Assembly (NCBI GenBank): GCA_026261815.1 | Contig: JAMPIT010000484.1 | Coordinates: 16,652,501 to 16,716,500 of the forward strand | DNA from: Monarcha castaneiventris obscurior | Taxonomy: Eukaryota; Chordata; Aves; Passeriformes; Monarchidae | Length of the DNA stretch: 64,000 bases | Direction of reading: 5' to 3' | Shown: positions 1 through 12,100 of the stretch, one piece after another | Layout: every line of letters begins with the position of its first letter | How positions within the stretch are numbered: position 1 is the first letter of the stretch | Position numbers and translations under genes: made by a program | Notes under the pieces: model-generated | The model's database searches: none | Told to the model about the DNA's origin: nothing | The model's input: only the letters and a program-made list of their open reading frames with translations

Positions 1-2818
1 AATGAGAAAAGGAATTTGTCAGTCAGGGATTGTAAAGGAAATGTATATGTGTTATTTAACTGGATGGGAAATGAATCACACCTTGAAATGTCTCTGGAAA
101 AGAGCAGCTCCCAAGATGCATCTGATGGGATGCTATCAGTATAGAGAGGAGAGTTTAGTAAAGTGTCATTAAACATGGTGGGCAACTTCAGTTCCAGTCT
201 AGGGTAAATCTAGAATTCTGCTGGTGCTGATAGAACTTGGAGGTTAAATGTACTGTTTTGTGGCAAAAGATTAATATATTTTGGCTTGTCTGTCCTAGAA
301 AAGACTAAGCCAAAGACATTGTGGTTAGACCAGCTCTCATGAAGAGCTGGTTTGCAGAGCTGGATGAGAATTGACCTGTAAGATATCACTGCTTTGAGAT
401 GATCTAAATACCACTTGTCCACAAATGCACCTGCAGTAGAAATTAGCCAAAACTTTCTAAATACAGGAGGGATGAAGTTAAGAAGGAAATTGCTCGCCTA
501 GGCAAGGAATGAGATGTGTATGTTTAGCAGTTCATTGCATGGTTTGTATGGGAATGGGGGTGGGATCCTGGAGCAAGAAGTGATAGCAGTGCAATATGGG
601 GTTCAACTTTGGATGATTTGATGGGTTTTACAGCAATTTTCTCCATTTATTTGTCGTTGTGCTGTATTAGGTATTCAGTTAAGACCTGCAGAACTTCAGC
701 AACTGCCGATAGGGTGGGGGCAAAAGCAGTTCCTTCCTGACCTTATCCCCATTGCAGGAGGGATTTTGTTTTTAGAATGATTTTCTAAGGGTGGAAATAC
801 TTTGGTGTTCAGGCTTTCTGTCCTCACCTAACAATGCATCCACTAAGAAGAGACATTTTGTGATGTGAGTTGGCAGTCTTGGGCAACTTTTCCTGCATAT
901 TTAATGGAAATGGCGCTGGGTGGGGAAAAAAGAACATAAAACCGGAATTTCTGTGCATAGTAGTGCAGATAAAAATCTTCTGACCTGCTGAAAAAAAAAA
1001 TGGTTAATCAGGTTCTATCAGGTGTTTCTTATTTGTGTGCTTTTAGGTTGAAATTCATTGTCAAGCTTGTAGGACAGGAAGGGAGATTGTTCAGAATGAA
1101 ATTAGTGAGGAAATTGAAAGTAATTTCTCTTTTGAATGATTTAAGGAATAGGAAGTTGGTGTGTGTATATGGGGTGATGATGCAGGTTGTGGTTTGCAGT
1201 TTCATGTGGGAAGAGAGGAAGGGTGACTTTTTATTAAACCTCTGAAAGCAACTTTCTTAGGGTACAGTCAGTGGCACAGCTCAGCTGGACTTGACTCACT
1301 GCCCTTGCAAAGCCTTTTTAGCAGCAGTTCTGTCCTTAACAAGTTAGACTTCAATACAGACATCAGGGAAACATGTAAGAACTATTGCCAGAACTTGTAA
1401 TTATAGAATTCTCTACCATGTATTTGCTGGCATTTCAAAACCCACAAAGCGGGGGTAATTGGGAGGGAGGAAGTTTTCTGTGTTCATATGCACAGTGACA
1501 TGTAGATAGACAGGCTTTTCTGATTTACACATTTAAACAGTTTGTTCCAAATGGTTCTAATACAGAAGAGCTGTAGCTGCCTGATGGGTCCAACAACTGG
1601 TGTTATTGGTGGCCATATGTATTCCATAGATTTGTTCTCTTGAGAAATGGGAGCACTTTTCAGATGTGGGTGTGAAAACATTTACCAAAGAATGGCAAGT
1701 CTGTGGAAAATTATTTAGCTCTTGAAGAGCCTGATGCAACTTCTTCCTCTTGCTCTGGAGAAAATTTTTTAAAATTTGTGTGGTTATTAAGTTTGTTGTG
1801 TTCTTCTCTCAGCTGTGCTGTGCTCTGAGGAAGAGGCCAAAGGAAGCATGCAGTGGGATCTTGGTCCAAACCCAGTTGTGGTTGACAATGGTCTTTCCAA
1901 TGATTATTTTTAAGTTATGAATCAACCTTAATATCACTACATTTCTCTCACTTTGTTCTGTTTCAAAATCTGTCTGCTCACTGAACCTCAAGGCAAACAT
2001 GAAATACTCACTCAAGTGACTGATGTTAAAATCAACCCTCTGTTCAAGTTTTTCCATGTCAAAATGAACTTTATGATGTCTTCTGAGATCCTGAAAGCAT
2101 CTCTTAAGGTTTTTTGGCCATTAATTCCTTCCTCTTAGTCATGTTTTATTGTTTGTTCAAACAACATGTCCTTAGTCCAAACTTAGGGAATATATTATAG
2201 GAAGGCAGGGAACTGAGGCTTTGAGCAGACTGAGTGCTTTCCAGTACAGTTGTGAGGTGATTACTTATTCCAAGGATAAAACTTCCCTCCATCCCTCTTC
2301 AGCTTTTAGCTACTTTTTCTTTTCTTGAGTCTTTCTGGATATTAAGCCTTAAGAAAAGCTTATGACAAGTGGTGCCAGCTAACTCTTGGTGATTAAAAGC
2401 AGGTCTTTGTGCTTTCAGAGGTAAGCTGTTGTTCTCTGAAACATCCAGAGAAACCTTTATTTTTATTTCAGTGCAAAGAAGCTTAGGCACTGAATGTTTT
2501 TAGTGTTGGCAGTAGGCACTTGATGGAGTGGTGAATTATTTTATTTTCTTTCTGTTGAATGTAAGTCCCTGAGCTACCCAAGGTGCCAGAGTGTAGCAGA
2601 GAGTGCTTTGGCAGGTGCCATACTGTTCTGGAAACCTCTCGTGACTGTGTTTTTGAGCAGCAGCGCCTCTCTTCCCTCTCAAAGTGTTTATGAACGAGGT
2701 GTTTATATGTACCTGCACTTTTAGTCTTCTAACCTGATAAAGGCAGTCTTGTATCCATGTTAGAGAAACCCAGACCTGTTAAATAGAAGGCAGTTGCAAG
2801 CAATATATAACTTTTGAG

Positions 2819-2850
2819 AGGCCCGTGTGGGTGTTGGTGCACACGGGCCT
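2819..2850 (+). other. GC-rich perfect hairpin in intron
   Basis: The arm GGCCCGTGTG at 2820-2829 is perfectly complementary to CACACGGGCC at 2840-2849, and A2819 pairs with T2850. This gives an 11-bp stem with a 10-nt loop of G and T only. The pre-mRNA would fold it stably. It is too short to be a microRNA precursor and the flanks do not extend the stem. The function is unknown. Confidence 0.7.
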
Positions 2851-3640
2851 TGCTGGGGTGGGCTGCCCAAACACGGGGTGAAGGGAGCAGAGAGCCTTTC
2901 ACAGGAGAATATCTCAGACAGCCCTGGGTACTCCCTGGATAGAGCAATGTCTATTTCCAGTAACCGAGTCTGGATGTGGGGGATAGGAGGAGGTGTTTGT
3001 TTCATCCATCTCTTCCTTTGTGCAGAAAAATCCCTGTGGAAGTGTCTAGAGAAAGCTGCCCACTTCACCTGGGCACTGTTTTGTGTATGTGGGCCTCTAT
3101 TGCATGGACAGATGTGTAGGCTCAGGTGAGAAAATGTCAGCCAGAGTGGGACAAATAATCCAAACATTCATGAATTACTGGAAAAAAAAGGTTACTGAAA
3201 ATTGTGGTTTGAACTTTGTATTTTGTTTCTCTCTAAATGCTCATGATCCAAATGATTGGTGACTTGAATTTTGATTAACCAAAGAGACAACAGTGTAGTT
3301 CTGCTGGACCTGTTAGAGCAGGATCAACATTTTTGTGAAATAATCTTGCCCTGACATCTGCTGTTGCTGTACAAAATGGAGCTGGACGCTACCTGTGGGC
3401 CTGGCCTGGCATGATGAGAGATGAGGGAAATCCTCTCCATGCCTGTGCCTCTGTTTAAAGGTGATACTGCAAGGCCATTCCTCCAGCAGGGACTGGTTAG
3501 AGTGGGAAGAGCTGTCCTGGGGCCTGGAAAGGCACTGTGGCTGCTGTGCTTGGCCCTGCTGTGTGTGCAGAGCATCCTCTGGGAACAGCCCGTGCCCACT
3601 GGGGGAGCTCCCTGGCATTGCATGGTGATCTGCAGCCTCC

Positions 3641-3784
3641 CATCCTCCCCATCCTCCCCATCCTCCCCATCCTCCCCATCCTCCCCATCCTCCCCATCCT
3701 CCCCATCCTCCCCATCCTCCCCATCCTCCCCATCCTCCCCATCCTCCCCATCCTCCCCATCCTCCCCATCCTCCCCATCCTCCC
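3641..3784. repeat. 9-bp minisatellite, 16 perfect copies
   Basis: The unit CATCCTCCC is repeated 16 times head to tail with no mismatch over 144 bp, followed by an extra CCC. The minus strand is G-rich, with a GG and a GGGG run per unit, so it could form G-quadruplexes. The unit is a multiple of three, so all reading frames stay open and give false proteins of three-residue repeats on both strands. The perfect identity suggests recent expansion or frequent length change. Confidence 0.97.
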
Positions 3785-4137
3785 CCCGTGTGCTGATCTG
3801 AGCAGAATTAGGGCCCAAGTCCCTCTGCTGGGGGAGTTTCTTTGTTTTTCTTTTTTAACTGATAAGTGTTTGGTGCTCTCTGTGGTCCGAGGGGTTTATG
3901 CCAAGGAAGATTACGTTTCAAGCACTGGTCTTGCAGAAGCAGCTTCTCTTTTGACTCTGGGGCAGAGGAGGTAGAAAATAGGCTTCTCTCTCTTTCTTCA
4001 TCACAGCAAGGCCCCAGACTGCAACTGCTGATCTTGTTGGGTTGGGTTGGTTTTGGTTTTTTCTCCCCCACTTCTGGAGTGACTATATTTCTGGCACAAG
4101 ACCATATTCTCCTTTTAACAGGTGAAAAAAAAAGGCT

Positions 4138-4194
4138 TAATAAATAAAAATAAATAATAACAAAATAAATAGTAATAATAATAATGAAATAAAC
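4138..4194. repeat. A/T-rich simple repeat (TAAA/TAA)
   Basis: Impure runs of TAAA and TAA fill this stretch. They may be the decayed tail of a retroelement, but no body could be recognised next to it. Confidence 0.8.
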
Positions 4195-4969
4195 CTGTGT
4201 GGAGGGCACAAAAAGAGAAAAGGAGGTTTTTCCCAATGTCTCAGATGATGTTGATAGCATTAAATAATGCACATTGACTTCAGTCAAGATTGGAAGTGTT
4301 AAAAATCATGAAAAGAAAGCATCTTTGGTTTTGTCAGTCAAATACTTTTTTTCTTTTTTGTATTTTAGTAGCAAACCAAAAAAGTCAAAGTTCTTATGGG
4401 TGGATTGATAGGTTTCATAGCTGTCTTCAGCACAAAAAGTTCTTGAGTGGCAGCCAGTATAGGCTAAAATAGAGTTTTCAGCTAAAATGCAGGAGCTGTA
4501 TGCTGGTAAATACACTTTTATAAATCTGCCCTGTTCTTCCCTTCCTGCTGCTCGTTGGAAATGCTCAAACTGACCATAAATGCCAAAGTAGCTTTAATGT
4601 GTTAAGAGCTTATTTAACAGGTAGACGGGAGGTCTGAAAGTCTCACGCTGCAGTCTGTGTGAAATGGGACAGGATGGAAGGTGCTGTGGGGATGATCCCT
4701 GAGGTTTTGCATGTGTGAACGTGAGCCAGTGGTGTTCTGTAGGCAGCCACATCCCAGGCTGTGCTCCTGGGCACCAGGGTGGTGATGGAAATGATCTTTT
4801 CCTCCTCTGTTCACTCCAGGGGTGCATCTCGCAGTACAAGGGGTGAGGTGACAAGGTGGGAACACAGGGGGAGAGAGGAGGATCTGTGAGATCCAGGGTG
4901 GTACAGCCTGGGAAGAGGAACATAGGAAAGGGTTGGCTCATGGATAGCTGCTTTCTAGGGAGTGACAGA

Positions 4970-5140
4970 GAAGACATGGCCAGGTGCTTCTCAGAGCTGC
5001 AGGGTGAAAGGAGGAGTCACAGGGGCAAATTCCAGTGAGGGATAGTGATTCCCACAGTGCATGTGGGAAAGCCCTGGAGCAGGGTGCCTGGAGAGGTGGT
5101 GCAATCTCCACCCTCCAGGAGAGTCAAAACTTGACTGGTT
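4970..5140 (+). mobile_element. CR1 LINE fragment, 3' part of body, + strand
   Basis: The segment around 5070-5140 follows the pattern typical of CR1 near its 3' end: a 'single element ... CTGGAGCAGG.TGCCTGGAGAGGTGGTG' stretch, then 'TCTCCACCCTCCAGGAGA' and 'TCAAAACTTGACTGG'. The upstream part, from about 4990, matches the CR1 stretch with 'GTCACAGGGGCAAATTCCA'. The usual terminal octamer repeat is not evident, so this is an old internal fragment. Recognition is by memory of the avian CR1 consensus, and the limits are approximate. Confidence 0.72.
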
Positions 5141-5745
5141 TCTTCCTTTGCTCCCTGGTGTTGAACAGTAAAGCATTCAACAGGCTCCTGTTTGCAGCCT
5201 GTGGAACGCAGCAGTGCAGAGCAGCTCCTCACCTCTCTGGGCAGAGTGTGGTCAGGGTTCTCCTCTTTGCAGCTGGGTTTTGGAAAGAGGGAGAAGGTTT
5301 GAGAAACTGAAACAGCCTTTGCCTCTATTTAAAAGAGAAAAAACCTGCTGCATTTGCTTCCTGCATAGAGGGAATGATGTATGGGTGAGGGACTTGAGTG
5401 AACTGATGGAATAGATTTACAGGAAGAGGATGAAGTAACAGGATAGATCCTTGCAAAGCTGGACGCTCAAGACCAGTTCCTTAACACAGCTAAGGCAGTG
5501 GCCAACACTGTGGGCTTTTGGTCCGATTCTTCTCTCCCACCTCCTGCCACCAGGATGTGCAAAACTATTTTAAACAGCTCGTGATTTTTGAGCCCAATCT
5601 CTATTTTTATCTTGGAGGGCAGGGGAAGGATGCTCTCAATCCTTTGCTGTGCTACTGAATGATCACCTTTCTTCTCAGGCATCTGTTTCTTTTTTTTGCA
5701 GGAATATTTTCCTGGTGCTGGTATGACTCAGTAGAAAGAGGCGGT

Positions 5746-5896
5746 GTTGCTAGGCAGCGGGTGAGCACTTTGCAGATGCCATGTGATGGCAGTAAGCTGC
5801 CTTGGAATAATCCATTGGTGGCAGTATTCCTGGCTGAGGTTCTGTACTGCACAAAGAAAGAAGCATCTCTGACAGGAGCAGATGCTGCCTAGCAAC
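5746..5896. promoter_or_regulatory. Candidate regulatory module: inverted X-box-like pair
   Basis: GTTGCTAGGCAGC at 5746-5758 recurs as its exact reverse complement GCTGCCTAGCAAC at 5884-5896, 125 bp apart. Each copy resembles the RFX-family X-box (GTTGCC-AT-GGCAAC type), with a strong GTTGCTAG half. The flanks outside the 13 bp do not match, so this does not look like an inverted-repeat transposon. No conservation data are available, and the regulatory role is inference. Confidence 0.35.
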
Positions 5897-6158
5897 TGCC
5901 ACTGCTCCCCGAGCAGCCTGAAATACCTTCACTTAATTGTACTGTAATTTTGGCAATAAACAGAACCCAAAGTGTAATGCCTTGCTTTCCATTCTGAAGT
6001 ATATTTTTCTTCATCAGGATTTGGCATAAAAGTTCATAAAGACCATTAATAAGGTCAAAAAATTTTTAGCCCTTTTCTAAATCATGTCTTTTGTTTAATC
6101 CCTACTCTTCGATTGTAATGTTTGGATGGCTTTTAATCAGCTTTTGATAATCTTTTTT

Positions 6159-6172
6159 GTGTGTGTGTGTGT
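6159..6172. repeat. (GT)7 microsatellite
   Basis: Seven uninterrupted GT dinucleotides follow a short T run. It is a short, probably weakly variable microsatellite. Confidence 0.9.
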
Positions 6173-9100
6173 ATTACATTAGTGCCTGGCAATTCCAATC
6201 GGATTAGAGCCCTGTTCTGTGTCGTGTGTACCAGTACACTCTGCAAGAAATGCCCCTTCTGCAAAAACTTCCTGTTTTATTTGGGTTTTTAAGGTGTAAT
6301 TGGATATACCCTCTCTTCCATACCTAAATTATTCATATTGTCATCTTGCTTAAACAGCAGAATGCTTTGGAAGTGCTGGAACTGGGGTCTGTTCCCTGTT
6401 TTCTTTGTGGACATACTTGCTGAATGAGGCCTGGACTTGCAAATAAATCTGCAAGTCTCAGATTCGTTCCTGGCAAATAATCGAAACCCTCACCCACAAT
6501 TAATCATTCAAATATTTGGAAGGTGTATTGTGAAGGTGAAAACAATTATTGTAGGTATTTGTAGGATAAAATGGAAATGTTTTTCTTTTCATTTCCTCAT
6601 GGTTCTGCTCCCTTGTCAAATATTATCAGACTTTAACTGTGCAATCTATGAAGCTGCCAGGTTTAATCAAGCAGTTCCACAAAAAAAAATTAATCATATT
6701 GGCCTTTAATTTTGTTATAAAAATGTGAAGGTTTGTTTTTTTTTTCATCATAAACTACATCTTGTTCTTTTAAATTATTAAACCCACAATTTTCTGTTTT
6801 CAAGAACTACTCCTTTTTTCTGGGAAAAGGTTTGTGGTTCTGAGAGAGGCTCAGGCTGCAAGGTACAGGGAGGTTTGGGAAGTATTAATTCAGTGCTGCC
6901 GTAGGCGTGATTGTGCAACACCGTTGCCTCACAAAAAGGTGAAGCCGAATCTCGACTCTTTCTTGTCCTCTGTGGCATAATTTGTATCGGTGCTGCTTTT
7001 GCTGCCCAGCCATCCTGCCCTGGCCTGGAGACTGTTCCTCTGCCATCCCTAAATGCAGAGAATCCGCATCTGCCCTTCTTGCAAAATACATTATTAAGCA
7101 AAGGTAGTTTAGAAAATTCTCAAACCACAAATACTGTGGAGTGGAAGGAAACAAATTGTTTGTGCATTTAATACAATTCCTGGGAGCACCAGTGATGCAG
7201 GAGCTGAACAAGTGAAGCCCCTTTTCTGTGTGATGGAAGGACCAGGTGTGGAGTTCTGGGTTGATGGGGCTGTTCAAAGTTGGTGTCTACAACATTTGGG
7301 TGGCTCCATAGAAGAAAATATATAGAAAATTCTACTAAATACATATATAAAATTAATACAAATAAAAACTTTTCATTCAGAAAGACCCAGTCCACACATG
7401 TTTCAGTTTGGGGGAAGCCGCATTGTTGCCCTGTTCTTTCCCTCCTTCCCTCCTTTGCCCTTCCTTTCCCTCCTTGTTTTAGCCTCTGTTAGGGAAAAGG
7501 TATTGGATTTAGAGCCATCTTTGGTCTCACCTGGAGATTCTTGGGTTACATGGAACCTTTATTATCATCTGGGTATTACAGGGAAGAAAATAAAGTTTAT
7601 TCAGCTCTTAAAACTAGCATATATTGTGTCATACTAGACACTTTTAATAGCTGGATTAATATGAAAAATTATTTTAGGGAAAGATACATGCTCATCATAA
7701 TATTAGTTTATCACTTTGGAGTAATTACATTATTTTCTTAAATATCAGTCAGATCATTTAATATTGGTCTAATATTTAGTTCAGTCTTTAATACTAATCA
7801 ATCTAAATCAATATTGAGCTCAGGGATTGACTTGTGTTCCATGTTAACTGGTGGTAATGAGTGGTAGTTGAATACAAAATGCTGAATAAGGACCGTGACA
7901 TTTCAGAGTTTGTGTTTACCCTAAGTAAACACATACTCCAAATTCTTAGCTGGTGTGATAGAGGTGTGAGTTTAAAACGTGGTTATGTGTTATAAAGCAT
8001 AAATTACACCATCAGAGAACTTGAGAACTTTGACATTTGTAGCACAGAACAAAATTCAGTGTCTGCTCCATGTGATTATACCTTGTCAAGGTATTTTGGG
8101 TATGGAGCAACGCAACTGCAGCTGTGCCTCTCCTGTGTGTTCTCCCTGCCATTCCTCCTGAAATGGGTTTAGTTGAAGATACACTAAGGGATGGTCAGTG
8201 CATAACCTGAATAACTGCAAGCTGAGTGTAGTACAGAGCTTTTATAAAAATTAAATTACATACTTTAACCTGAAACACTTGTTCTGCAAGTGTCATCTAA
8301 AAATATTGCAAGCTACCAGAATTTTAATAAGACAGATAATAATATTAACAATGAGTTGAGAACTGGAAAAAAACCTGTCACAAAGTCCAAGAAGATCTAT
8401 CTATTGTAAATGGAGATATGTTGAAAATTCACAAAATTACAATTTTTCCCCCCAAATTAACTCATAGAGTCCATTAAATCATGGCCTCGCCAACGTCTTA
8501 TGATGAAATCAAAATGTCGTTTAGCATACTAGATCTGTTCCAGTAGCAATGGTTTCTATTGTGGATGTGAAAACCTGAGAAATAAATAATAATTTCTAAA
8601 AGCCCAATTAATGATTAAGGGACATGTAGTTTAGATTTGGAGAAGGAAGAAGAAACAATGTAAACATGGAAAGCTCTTGAACTGATTTTGTTTCTCAGCC
8701 CTCATTTAAATAAATTCTTCTGATTTTCATTGGTACATCTTGGACAGTGGGAAGGGAAAGGGCTCTCTCTGTTCCTTTATGAAAATAAACAAATTACTCA
8801 TGAGCTGAACTGATATTATGTAGTGTAAATAGAACATTATGCAAGATCAAAATATTTTTGTAGGCTTCACTGAAATGTGTAGAAATGGGTTAAAAAAATA
8901 AGAAAGTACATGAGAAGGCATATAGCCCTGTCAGTTTATTAGACAACTTTGTGTAAATGCTAAAAAAAAAAAAAGTATGTTTCAAGGGCATGAGCAGCTG
9001 GGTGTATTGGTCTGGGTAGTTCTCTGGCATTTCCCTATTGTTGTCCTGGGTTTTCCCACTGTTCATGTGACAAACGTGACACATTTCTATTGCTGTGGTT

Positions 9101-12100
9101 ATCAGGGCATTGACATCCATTTGAGAAGAAAAATAATCTGTGGCAGCATTGCAGCTCAGGCGAGACTGGGTGGGGAAGCTGGGACACAGGAAGCTGAATT
9201 GGAAAGAATTGTAAGACGAAGACACATTTTAAATTATTTAGATATTATATCCCAGCAAAAATGAAACCACCTCTGTGGTTGGCAGCAGAAAGTCACAATG
9301 GCACAGGTGAAATCTGATTCAGCATTTCTCTGAGTTGTGTTCTCCTGTTTGCTGTGCTGGTGTTCAGATGAGGTCCCAAAGCAGTTGATAGCACAGGACA
9401 GTGGAGCTCAGCTGGTGACTCCTTGGTGTCGGGTGAGGGAGTTCACAGCATTCCAGCCCCATCCCATCCCCAGTGTCCTGCCCTGGCTGCAGTCAGTGGT
9501 GGAGCTTTCCCCAGGCTCCAGAGCTTCCTCAGGCACGGGGCCTTGCAGAGCCAAGAGTGGGACACAGCCATTCGTTTGTCCTGTTGGCTTTGCAACTTGA
9601 GTGATTATTTCATTTCTGTCACCCACAGTATCTTGTGAGGAGTTTCACAGTTTATGCACTGTGTGGAAAAAGTACTTTAATAAAGTGCTGAACTCTGCTG
9701 CTGCATTTGACACTGCTCTGCTTTTTGAACTGGAAGGGGTGAATAGCAATAGTTCCCTGTGCACCTTCTGTCACTTATCCCCTCTCCACCATTTCAGCCT
9801 TCCTGGTACAGGGGTCCCATCTTGGTTATCAATCATATAAAAGCCCTTATTCAGTCCTTGCTATGTCTTCTCTCACTTCTTTCTACCTTTTCTTATGCTG
9901 TTCACTCCTTTCTGGCAAAGGATTAGCTTTTGACAAAGGGGAAAACTGGCACATGGGGTTCATTGGGAATTTTATGCAGTATTGTGGGTAATGGTGTCTT
10001 CCCTTTTTCCCCAAGACGATATTGTGTGTGATGTGGGGTGGTCCCTGACCGTGGCTGAGCACTGAGTTTATGGTAAGAACTCTGACGTTCCAGGGTTCCA
10101 CTCAGTGTGGCACTAGCAAGGGAGGAGATTATGATTTTGTATGTGAGGTGAGAGTTATTCATCCCTCATGAAACACCACGCAGGTGAACTAACACTGCTC
10201 ATCTGCCAGTTCTGCTTGCAGAGCTTGGGTCCATCTGTAACTCTTTATTACTCTGAATAGCCTGAGTGGCCTCATAAACTTTGTGGCTTCTCTAAATGAT
10301 GAGCTTTTTTGGGTCATTTAGGAATACTTAGAAAGAAAAGACTCCAACAGAGATCCCTTCAGAGCTTGCTGGTCTATCTGCCCTCACTGAGGGAAATGGC
10401 TCTTTTATTTCACATCACTTTGCTGATTACTTATCTGTGCAAACACCTTCCCACTTTATCACAGCCAAGTGCAGTTTCTTCAAGAGCTATTGACAGGGGC
10501 TGTTTGAGAACATAGTTTGTAAAACCTCTTGAATTGTATCAATTGGATCTTCCTTCCTCACATAGCAAGGAGCTGCGTCAGGTGGAACACAGGAGGAATC
10601 AAAGCTGTGTAAAGATGCATTGGCTTAACATGTCCTGTTTGTCTTTTGATGCAGTTTCTCTTACTGCTGGTAACTTGCAATGCAGCTGCTTATATTAAAC
10701 TGTCAGGCCATATCCATGGGCAAGGAAAAATCTGTCCTGCCCTGGATCTCTGACTTTTGAAATTGTTATTCCAATGCCATCTGTTCTTCTATGTTGTACC
10801 CCACAATTCCTTCATATTTTCTGCTGCAGCATGAGAGTCACTGCCTGTGTGAATGGGTTTGTGCCTTTCTTATTGGTAAATTTCAGAGGTGAAGAGGGAA
10901 GGATTTCTTTCACTGTGGTCCAGTTTAAGTACCACAGATAAGGAACTTCTGTCTTGGAGATAATTCCTGAATCACATGGCATGTGGTGCTTTTTCCAAGC
11001 TTTCCTCTTTGGCAGAATATTGGCTTTAACTGCTGGCTGAAATGACTTTGTGAGGGGAACTACGACCTTCTTATAGAGCTGAATGATGGTGAGGGGCTTA
11101 ATATTTGAAAATGGATGTTAAATATTTCAGCAGTGTGTCCTGGAGTCTGGGAGGGATCGGTCAGATCTGTTAACTGGTGGGTAAAAGCTTTGCTTTATGC
11201 CTGTTTTGATGATTATTTGCGTATTCTGGTGACTGAGGACATGAGTCTTTTAAGAAATGATGGAGACTTAGGGATTGATGGACAGTTTGTAGGTGATCAT
11301 GTAGGGTAAAAAAATTCTCTGTGGAAAGGACAGAAAGCAGTTGTCAGAGTCCTCTCTGTAAATTATTTTCTTCAGAATAGTTAAATTACTCTGTATTTCT
11401 CATTTATATTTGTGATCATATTTTTCAAATAATACTGCTGAGAAGAAATATGTATCTAAAAGGGACTTTATAAATAAGGTTGTCTTGCATAATGCATTTT
11501 TAGCTTAAAGAATGAGTAACATCCATAACTTTTTGTAAGTAACCTTTGGAATAATAAATCAGACTATAAAGTAGCCTTAAATTTCTGTGATTCTGTCATA
11601 ATCAGGAGTTATTTTTACCAGTCTTTTTTTATTTCAGAAATGTTAAATTTTGTTCTTGTTAACAGTTTAGCAAGACAGTTTGGTCTGTTTGGTCAGTTTA
11701 TTTGGATTCTTTAATTTTTTCTGACTTTGATTTAGTGTGGCTGGAAAATCATTTACTCTTGAGATTTGGCTTCCACTATTTTGATAAAATCTATATTGCT
11801 ATTCACCGATCCTATGGATTGATTATAAAAATTGTCAAACAGAAGAGACTCATGTAATTTATTGATGATTTGCAAAAGGAATTGGATTCCATACTGTTGC
11901 ATTGAGAATGAAGGGGGTGTTACTTTTGTATGAGAACTAATTTTCTAATTGAGTATGATCATTAAGATTGTATCTAGAGCTGATGGAATCAGTTCATTTC
12001 TGTTTTGTGATTTCTGCTTTTTTTGAGTGAAGTAGACCTAAGAAAAGAGCTTTGTCTATCTTATTAATAGAGTGCTCTGAATTCCAAAGAGCCGATTACA

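Noticed and set aside
3324..3974. Frames with Gly-Glu-Asp, Gly-Arg-Met, Ser-Pro-Ser and Ile-Leu-Pro repeats
   Set aside because: All arise from the 9-bp minisatellite read in different frames. The flanking residues match no family.
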